NCBI GenBank assembly: GCA_964035545.1
Contig: OZ037773.1
Location: 8,086,751-8,150,750 of the forward strand
DNA length: 64,000 nt
Direction of reading: 5' to 3'
DNA from: Bugula neritina
Lineage: Eukaryota > Bryozoa > Gymnolaemata > Cheilostomatida > Bugulidae
The position numbers and the translations under genes were made by a program. Shown piece by piece: positions 55,208 through 64,000 of the stretch; position 1 is the first letter of the stretch, and every line of letters starts with the position of its first letter. The notes beneath the pieces are model-generated. The model was not told where the DNA came from and ran no database searches. It saw only the letters and a program-made list of their open reading frames with translations.

Positions 55208-56634
55208 ATAATATTTTCCTAATATCAAATTTAACTCTTAGTGTATGACATATACTTATTCAGAATAGCAATGACAGCTACCAGAATAGCATTTTCAGCT
55301 ATTATAAGGGGGTTTATTAATATTTTAATACCACTAAATACTGGGTACAAATCTCTAGTGAATCAGAGCTTAATTGGAAAAGCCCACATTGCCAGGTACA
55401 TCTGAAGACAGACTTAATAAAATCTGGCAGATTGTCAGTTGCTCAGTAATTAATGGTTCCTGTTACAAGAGCCATTGTTGCGTCACAACAACCAGCTTTG
55501 TGTAGTAATGATTCAATAATTATTATTATATTGAGGTTCAGCTACAGTTTTTGCATTAGTTTAGAGCGAAATAATTAAATGACGTTTCTAACAGTTTCCT
55601 TCCTTTTAAAATTGACGATTAAATAAACAAAAGGATGAGTCAGTCCAGCTTTGGTAACTTACCAAAATTGTTTGTAGAGTAAAACATACTTTTTGCAGTT
55701 GAGATTCTTATTTGTATCTGTTTACAATGTTGTTAATGCTAATAGTAAGTTAAAAATTGGAAATCATTATCTCTATCTTGTTTAATGGGGCTGTGCAAAG
55801 ATAACATGGCTGCCTATAGTCATGCTTTGATTCTGAAGTCACAATTATATGTTGTCCAAGTAGGAAGTCTACTAGGATTTCCAAAAGCCACTCATATCAA
55901 ACCAACCCAGGAAACTGCGGCTAAGGCTCTCGAGGCTGTAGCTATTCTTCCACAAAAAATATCTGTTTTGAAAATTCCATCGTGCCATTATTGTTTTGTA
56001 TATAATCAAAAAGTTCATCGCATATTGGTTCATATATAAAGCTTCTCGAATTAACTTTATTCTCAAAATGAAAATATTTTCTTAGCAAATTACACCATCA
56101 TGCAAAACTGTAGCAATCACTTATAATTATAAAACTTATCTACATATGCGTAATTATAATATGCAAATATTTTTAACGTACTCAAGTGTTCATGTTATGG
56201 CTGTTGTTTATTATAATGAGTACTTTTTCAACTTGGCAAAAACTGCTGCACCTGGAAACTAATATATATAAAAAATGTTTGCTGTTGGCCAACTGTAACT
56301 GAATCGGCAATTGAGTACCTTGAACTGAGTGACTGACATTTGTTTCTGCACTACTTCCTCTAAAAGTTCTCAAATATTTTGCCAAATGATTGAGCCCAAG
56401 TTACTAATATTCAATTGGTATAATTAAATTTAAGTGTATTACAACACATAAAATGTAATTATAAGGCATGATAAAAAAACTTTTGGTACAATACCTACTT
56501 CAGTGCTGAAAGATGCACAAACATAATATGTTCTAGACAGATGATTACTGATATAAAATTTACTCACCTAAATTAAAACAATTGATCAACCTTAGATGCA
56601 GTTTAAAGTAAAGTATCAATATCTGTGTTTAAGT

Positions 56635-56740
56635 AGCACAAAAACAATTCTGATTGGATGCTCTTTCTGACATCAGTATCTATGCTGCTATGGTTTGGGT
56701 TTTCATGTTTTAGTACACACAATAGGCCATGTCTGCTCAA
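56635..56740 (-). mobile_element. Decayed SINE (copy 4)
   Basis: The minus strand starts GAGCAGACATGGCCTATTGTG. It later has GATGTCAGAAAGAGCATCCAATCAGAATTG, closely matching copy 1 (AGGAAGAGCATCCAGTCATAATTG). The B box is eroded. Confidence 0.6.
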
Positions 56741-59700
56741 TTAAAGTAGCATAGATTCACAAACATAAATACCATATTATATCATTTTACATTATATTAA
56801 TTTATATTATATAACGTAGTATAAGTTTATAGTTATATACTGCAGCACATGTTGCAAACTGTACCCAGTGTTTTAATATAAAAGTATTTAGTTTAGAAAA
56901 CATACAACACTGAGACTAGGATGTGTTTTAATATTCATGTAGACGAGTTTCTAGTAAAGCAGCTTTGTGGAGCAGTTTAACCTCAGCGAGTAAACAAGAC
57001 GGCCAACCAAATTTAAGGAACTATGTCTAGTCTGGGAATAATCTATGAGCAGTATATGAATGCTTCCTCGGTCTCACCAAACCTTTCATCTCAATACAAT
57101 CACAAAAATCAGGCAGATATTTCAATTTGGACAACTCAATCAATGAATCATTTTGGAAAGATTCTATATTCTTGAACCGGTTTATTTTGGCCATTTCCTT
57201 GACTTGATATTGTCAATATGGATTAGTGGGGATTTTCATGACACCCTAAGCCATATGAGATAATTAGTCTCCATGGAAATATCTGAATTTGCATATTTTC
57301 TTCTTTTACACTAAACTAGCAAAGTTTCTTCAATAGAAAAGTGTTATTACGAGTATTTGATGATAAGCAAGGGAAGTTCAATGAAAGCTGATCTCATACC
57401 AAATCTTCTATTGCCATTGTGAAAAGAAATTATAAATTAATAAGCATTGTTATGCCCTTTAGACAATAAAGCACACATTATATTTTAATAGAGTTTAAGC
57501 TGAGTTTGTGATCACAAATCCCTGGGAAAACTGTTATATTGGTAGCTTTAAATCCTTACCTGCAGTGATACAGCCATACAGACCTCAATGTATCTTAGGA
57601 GCAATTGTGATAGGCCATCTAATAAACTAAAACTTCCTAATGGGGGGTTATAGTTCAATGAGGCCATCCTTCCTGGTACCACTGAGGGCACAACATGGCT
57701 TAGGCTAGACAAGCACCTTAAGCACTAATAAATGTATGCGTAACCTAACCTGTGTATCTAGTATATGAACTTCCTGCAGCAATTGTACCAACAAGCCTAC
57801 ATTTTATTTGACAGCTTTACAAGCTTCTAGGCAAAGGGTGTTGTATAATTTTAGCATTGAGTTTTACTTAAATTACTAATAGTAACCACAGTTAAAGTAC
57901 ACATAAAGTGTGGTGCAGTGCAGAGCACTGTGGCGTGCTGTAAAATGACTCAGAAAACCAAGTAGCTTGATATTTACTACAAATCTAGCAAAGCATATAG
58001 TTGATAAATATAATACATATATTTTAAATTGCTTTGATAGTAACCTAATTATAGGGTTTCCCTTTTAAACAAAAGGCCAAACAAGGTTTTTCAACACACT
58101 TAGGTCACCAGGATCAATGAAACAAAAGTGAATTATCGTGCATAATATTCTCTGGCTATGGTATTGCTGCAGGAAAAATAAACTCATGTCAACAGTTGAC
58201 CAAATATCAAATCACAAAACAGAAGGGACCCCTCTTTAGGTAGAATGCACAGATTCTGACCCAAAATACCAACTCTACACTAACTTATTCTAACAATCTG
58301 ATTTTACACTAAATTTATTATCTTTCTAGACATTAAAGTTGCTGGGAGGCCACAGCATCTAAACACATGTTCGTCAATAGCAAAAGCCAATGCTGATCAT
58401 CTTTGAAATTCAGTTTAAAAATGTACATCAGACCAAGAGCTTTTTCCGTTAATGCAAAAGAAATGTTGATATAAGCTGAAATCCTGTTGAACAAATGAAG
58501 TTTCTTTCTTATAAATTTTGCTTTATAGTATCTCTCACTAGATAGTAGCAGGGTTATTGTGTCCAACAATACTGTGCAACTGTTTATGCTGTAATTTCAT
58601 CTAAGTATATTTTAAGCAAGTACACCATTTATAGTTTTATGATTAAAACATAATATTATGTTCTTCGTTCATATTATATAGGTACTCTAATTCTTCCATC
58701 AGTAAGTTTTAAGCAACACCAATTGTGTGTAGTAGAATTATTCTATTACCGAATCCTTAACACTTCTCCAACTCCTCCATCAGTCAGTTTACCACAAAGT
58801 GTTTGTATTTTTTATTAAACTTGTGCTGTCTGAACTGTTAATACAAATCCCTACTACTATATTTAGATAATAATAACAGTACCACCCTGTACTGATGAAT
58901 ATCAAGCAGAGTAATTACTTTATAAATTCCTTGAGAGACAAGAAAGTCTATCAGTCAGGTGACTCACTCAGCCATTTCCTGGTTCCTAGCTGTGGTTTGC
59001 TGAGGTTAACAGCTTCGGTAGTTCTACGGTATTTTGTGTGAAGCTTAAGGCGTATTTATTTAACATTCAATAACCACTGATACTTCCTACTGAAAGTCAC
59101 TTATATAAATATTGATTTTGTTTTTGCAGTAACAAATATGCTTATTTTTGCTCAACAAACAAATGAAGTTCTATAAATAACAGATTTACCATTAGGAAAT
59201 TTTCACTTTTTTTATTACTCATTTACAGTTTTTACGTAAACAAATATATAAGTTTATTTTTCAAATTTTGAGTAATGAATAAAGATCAGATCTTCTACAG
59301 CTGTTTTTCAATATCAAGTATAACTTGAAGAATAAAAATAAAAAATGGCGGTTGTCAGTAAACACAACTATGATGAAATAATTGAGAAAGAAAAGAAAAT
59401 AAAATATGGGTTTCTTTTTCAGCACTCGCGAATTAAATCTAGTCTCAGACCTGAATAATTATATGAAATTAATGCAATATGTAAATATTTTCTTGTTTTA
59501 AGCAGACCCATCAACTCCATCCTATAATAGTGCATGGTCAAACAAGTTTTTAGTCAAAATAATTGTTATGAACTTTATAATAACTTTATCAAATGCATGC
59601 ATATTTATAAAATTTAGTAGTAGATTAATGCAAAAAATAGTTCAATATAGCATGATGCTCAGTTAGCTTTTGAATCTTCTTGTAAAATTTTAAACTGATA

Positions 59701-60744
59701 TAGCCTAATTATATCAAAATATTCAAAGTTCATAGATTCAACGTACATTATTGTTTGTGTTATTGTTTGATACAAATAAAAAAAATTAACAATTCTAATT
59801 TGGTTTAAACTACTATATTTGTTTTTAGTGTTTTCGATTTTTCTCAATATCAATTATGTTCGTGGTTTCGTGTTTGTGTGTTTGTTTTAGTGTGATTTAT
59901 TCTCATATGCCAAGTTATCCCAAAAGTCCATTTTAATTTGTGACTTCATAACTCTTTTTGACAATCTTGAAATAAGTTATTCAAGACATGCAGAATTGCA
60001 AGCTTACAGATGGAGGGAATGCTGCCATCACATTGTTTGAGAAGTGCAGCACTTCCTGTCAGTTGTAAGCTGAAATGAACTACATGTTTAAGGACAGATT
60101 TTTCTAAAATGTTTTTATGTGGTATTTTGTTTTTATTTTGAATGGTTTCACTGGACACTCATTAGTTTAGGATAATAATATATAGAAGGTTTCCAAAATC
60201 TTGATTGATAGCGTTGGTAACAGATTAAGGTGACGCCAATTGAGAAAAAAAATGTTAGATTGACAAAAATCTACCAGACTCAAGCTACATGCTTCTTGAA
60301 AAGCAGGACATTGAAAAGCTGCATTTTTTGTTAATTTGTGACAATTCCGTGTCACATATTATTAAAATACTTCACAAAATAATATAAAAATATTAAGATA
60401 TTTAGACTAAATGCATTAAGCTTCATGTTCTAAGTTTGTAGTATTCTCAACAATTTTTTCATTTCTGAACATTTTTAAATAAACATAATATTCATGGATC
60501 CATGAATTGTAACAACCAAATTTTCTCTAATACGATTGTTTTTTTATACCAAATCTTGGATTAAAGTAATTTCAGTAACACATCATAATAATGCGTTGAT
60601 ATCTACAGAGTAGCAAGACCTAGTTCTCATATACACATTTATTCATCGCGAAAGTCGGTCACATGGACTTGACATTTATCTGCAACTGATGGTTTGTATA
60701 CAAATTTCCTTTTTCTACATCTGCCTTGCAAATTTTTACAATCA

Positions 60745-60845
60745 TAAGTTCTTCTATCTGCATTTACTTGCAAACACCTGCACTTACTTGCAACCATCTG
60801 CAACTTTCTGCAACTATATGCAATCATCTGCAACCATCTGTTTAC
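60745..60845. repeat. TGCAACCATC-type short tandem repeat
   Basis: Degenerate 10-12-bp units (cttgcaaccatctgcaact, atgcaatcatctgcaac). The minus-strand ORF across it is explained by the repeat. Confidence 0.7.
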
Positions 60846-61165
60846 CAATTAATAAAAGAAATATTGTAAGATTACTGTATGATTTTATCATTGATTACTG
60901 TATGTATGCATTCCATTCATAACCAGTGGCCATTAGCAGCACATCTTATATATTTTCACACAGCTTCAGTAAACAGAACTGAGATGAACTGCTAGTTCAA
61001 TCAGATGAGCAGTATATAATTATTATTAAATACAGGCTTAATTTCCAAAATACAATTTAACAAATATTTCATAACTTCCACTTTGCGGATTATTATCACG
61101 GTCTGCATGGTGTGACAGCTATTAGCATGTCTGCATCTACATGACATTTACTAAATATAACCTCA

Positions 61166-62612
61166 TAGTCTAGAAGTAACCTCCCAAAAAGTGCTCAAAA
61201 AATTGGCTTATTACACTTTACTAGGTGGCCACTCAAAAAAAGTTGTTTATAGATCAAAATTTTGTGCTGATTCTGAATCTACAAACTCTAGAATTCTATC
61301 TCTACCCAAACTCAAGATATTGCAAAAAACAAATCGGCATTTGTGAATTGTGCAAAATAGTATCCAATTTTATCAAGCTATCTTGAAGAAAAAATATTTG
61401 TTGAAATACCAAAAATAATTGCCTCTTACTTAGAATTCTACGCTGATACTGAATTTAAAGACTGCAAGAGGCTATCTCAAATTATAACCAAGTTGTTTAT
61501 ATAAACATATATAGTCTAGAAGTAACCTCCCAAAAATGCTTAAAAAATTGGCTTATTACACTTTACTAAATGGCCACTCAAAAAAAGTTGTTTTTAGATC
61601 AGAATTTTGTGCTGATTCTGAATCTACAACCTCTAGAACTCTATCTTTACCCAAACTCGAGTTATTGCAAAAAACAAATCGACATTTTAGATGGGGGATA
61701 AAAATAAATGTGGATTGTGCAAAATAGTATCCAATTTTATCAAGCTATCTTGAAGAAAAAATATTTGCTGAAATACCAAAAATAATTGCCTCTTACTTAG
61801 AATTCTATGCTGATATTGAATTTAAAGACTGCAAGACGCTATCTCAAATTATAACCAAGTTGTTTATATAAACATATATAGTCTAGAAGTAACCTCCCAA
61901 AAAGTGCTCAAAAAATTGGCTTATTACACTTTACTAAATGGCCACTCAAAAAAAGTTGTTTTTAGATCAGAATTTTGTGCTGATTCTGAATCTATAACCT
62001 CTAGAACTCTATCTTTACCCAAACTCAAGTTATTGCAAAAAACAAATCGACATTTTAGATGGGTGATAAAAATAAATGTGGATTGTGCAAAATAGTATCC
62101 AATTTTATCAAGCTATCTTGAAGAAAAAATATTTGCTGAAATACCAAAAATAATTGCCTCTTACTTAGAATTCTATGCTGATATTGAATTTAAAGACTGC
62201 AAGACGCTATCTCAAATTATAACCAAGTTGTTTATATAAACATATATAGTCTAGAAGTAACCTCCCAAAAAGTGCTCAAAAAATTGGCTTATTACACTTT
62301 ACTAAATGGCCACTCAAAAAAAGTTGTTTTTAGATCAGAATTTTGTGCTGATTCTGAATCTATAACCTCTAGAACTCTATCTTTACCCAAACTCAAGTTA
62401 TTGCAAAAAACAAATCGACATTTTAGATGGGTGATAAAAATAAATGTGGATTGTGCAAAATAGTATCCAATTTTATCAAGCTATCTTGAAGAAAAAATAT
62501 TTGCTAAAATACCAAAAATAATTGCCTCTTACTTAGAATTCTATGCTGATATTGAATTTAAAGACTGCAAGACGCTATCTCAAATTAAAACCAAGTTGTT
62601 TATATAAACATA
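61166..62612. repeat. 368-bp tandem repeat array (4 copies)
   Basis: Copies begin at the tagtctagaagtaacctccc motif near 61166, 61512, 61879 and 62247. Copy 1 is shorter (346 bp) and diverged; copies 2-4 are almost identical at 367-368 bp. Copies 2-4 each keep a 63-codon ORF (61536-61727, 61904-62095, 62272-62463; starts MLKKLAYYTLLNGHSKKVVF). Copy 2 gets its ATG through a 1-bp deletion. I do not recognise the peptide. The two halves of each unit look distantly related (agaattttgtgctgatt versus agaattctatgctgat). Confidence 0.93.
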
Positions 62613-62949
62613 TGTGTTTGTTATGAATCGACATATATTGCATGAGGCATAAGCATGCAGAATAATCATGTATGACCAAGCTATTTATACAAAAATAAAA
62701 ACAAAGTCATGCTGATGTGTGAAAAAACTATATTTATAAAATTATAGTACAAAATAAACGTTGAAATGAATAAATATTGAAATCTTTTGAGCTCAGCCCA
62801 AGTGAACCATTTGCTATATAGTCTGTGGGTAGCCGTTAAACGTCTGCAAAAATCAACAAGATTTTGTAAAATTATTTAGAAGAACAGAAGCATGAGAGAT
62901 TATCAAAATCAAATTGGTTGCAGCAAAATATATAACAAATGTCTAAAAA

Positions 62950-63705
62950 TAGTGCTTTATTATGAAAAAGTATTCTCGTCACCATTGTCACTGCCATCAG
63001 TCTCATCAGCTTCTTCCCCAATATAGAGCTTTTTCTCAGACAATCCTTACATTGACAAACATCAGTGTATGCACTGCATTTGAGATTTCTGACATCCACA
63101 TCTTGATATGTTCAGCTGGTCTTACAGGAGCAGTTTAAACTTTGCAATATACATGTTCAGGTACGAAAGCTTGAATAATCCACTTTATATTTATGTTCCC
63201 ATGATTCTCAACAATCTTTTCATAATGTTCTGGGGGTGGTGCATCAATATAGGCTGTTGTCACTCTTCTCCAAATGGCTGCCTGATAATTTGCTCTTTTT
63301 ACATGCAAATTTAATTAATCTTTTGTTGGAGGCAAACTCTATTAAGTTATTTTAGACGGTGAACGAAATACAGTGTATCAGACATTATCTATATATGGAT
63401 TTCCTGCTCCATAAAGCTTATATAGACAAATTGTTCTACTTCAGCCGATGTAATGGCTTACAGCTTAAAATACTTCCCATGCAAGGTGTTCAAAGTTTCC
63501 CATACATTATGGAAAATTTTTCAAAAAAGAGTTGGCTGTGAGCTATCTTTTTCCATAAAAAGCACTATAGTCGAATAAAAACCTGTTAAAGCATGAACTC
63601 TACCAAGTGCTGCACACAACTGCGGTTTGGATTTATTTGCTGCAATGCTGACATCCAAATATCTAATATGATTATGGTTTCCTCCCAGCGAGACGCGGTT
63701 TTTAT
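62950..63705 (-). pseudogene. Decayed multi-copy invertebrate ORF with Cys-rich (CXC-like) C-terminus
   Basis: Reading the minus strand with several frame changes and stops gives, in order: IRYLDVSIAANKSKPQLCAALGRVHALTG (split: IRYLDVSIAANKS and LCAALGRVHALTG), then ANYQAAIWRR, then APPPEHYEKIVENHG, then a Cys cluster (CSAYTDVCQCKDC), an acidic end (GEEADETDGSDNGDEN) and stop. AATAAA follows immediately (about 62957). This order resembles, from memory, a large family of uncharacterised multi-copy proteins in cnidarians and molluscs with NYQAAIWRR and a CXC-type Cys cluster. It is broken by frameshifts and in-frame stops and so is not functional. The family name and function are unknown to me. 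Confidence 0.5.
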
Positions 63706-63719
63706 TTTGTTACCATATA

Positions 63720-64000
63720 TATTAATATTACCTATATAACTGATGAATTGATTGCTAATATGCTATAATAGCTATATGTAGCTAATACATAATATATACT
63801 AATACTAATACTAATATAGTAATACATTAATAATAGACACTATCTTTAATGGATACTTATTAGCAAAATATATTTTTAAACAACAGACAAGATGTATAAA
63901 ATAATATACAAAATTAATAAGTTAATGCAAATCAAAGGAATTTATTTACATGCTAAATAACAAGCAATTGATCCAAGTTTATTTAAATATACATATATTT
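63720..64000. other. AT-rich terminal stretch
   Basis: Short ctaatactaata and ttaatata runs. Nothing coding or structural recognised. Confidence 0.5.

Overview
The window is eukaryotic nuclear DNA from an invertebrate animal. It is strongly AT-rich, genes are split into short exons by GT-AG introns, and it carries tRNA-derived SINEs and many micro- and minisatellites. The genes are secreted animal haem peroxidases (peroxidase-cyclooxygenase superfamily, myeloperoxidase/chorion-peroxidase/peroxinectin type). The decayed mobile ORF at the right end belongs to a type I recall from cnidarians and molluscs. A marine lophotrochozoan (mollusc-like) is my best guess, but the sequence alone does not settle the phylum.

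Layout, all genes on the minus strand. (A) 104-4037: 5' half of a peroxidase gene, exons 1-8, running off the left edge. (B) 10336-17094: a peroxidase gene with 16 confident exons and an uncertain 3' end, possibly with a terminal exon at 8131-8227. (C) 19361-32825: a complete 17-exon gene, 683 codons. (D) 41964-52075: a complete 17-exon gene, 704 codons. Exon order, intron phases and many exon lengths (71, 95, 119, 128, 138, 103, 202 nt) are shared, so this is a tandem-duplicated array. I assembled each gene by hand from splice sites and phase. The catalytic residues are intact where visible: distal Gln/Asp/His in GQFxDHD, distal Arg and haem-linking Glu in GDVRxSEQ, proximal His in FRFGHSL, and the partner Asn in NxQRxRDHG. 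Each gene starts with a signal-peptide exon, so the products should be secreted or granule enzymes that oxidise halides or phenols with H2O2.

The paralogues differ in two places. One is a linker exon between the N-terminal segment and the catalytic domain: 60 codons of Ala/Pro/Thr in A, a Pro/Gly stretch in B, and 23-nt micro-exons in C and D. The other is the C-terminal tail, which is Pro/Phe-rich in C, extremely Arg-rich in D, and missing or unrelated in B.

Between and beyond the genes (4.2-8.1, 17.3-19.3, 32.9-41.9 and 52.2-64 kb) I see no other intact gene. These stretches hold SINEs, satellites (including an 84-bp higher-order minisatellite, about 275 bp of (GA)n and a 368-bp tandem repeat array) and, at 62.95-63.70 kb, a decayed Cys-rich mobile ORF.
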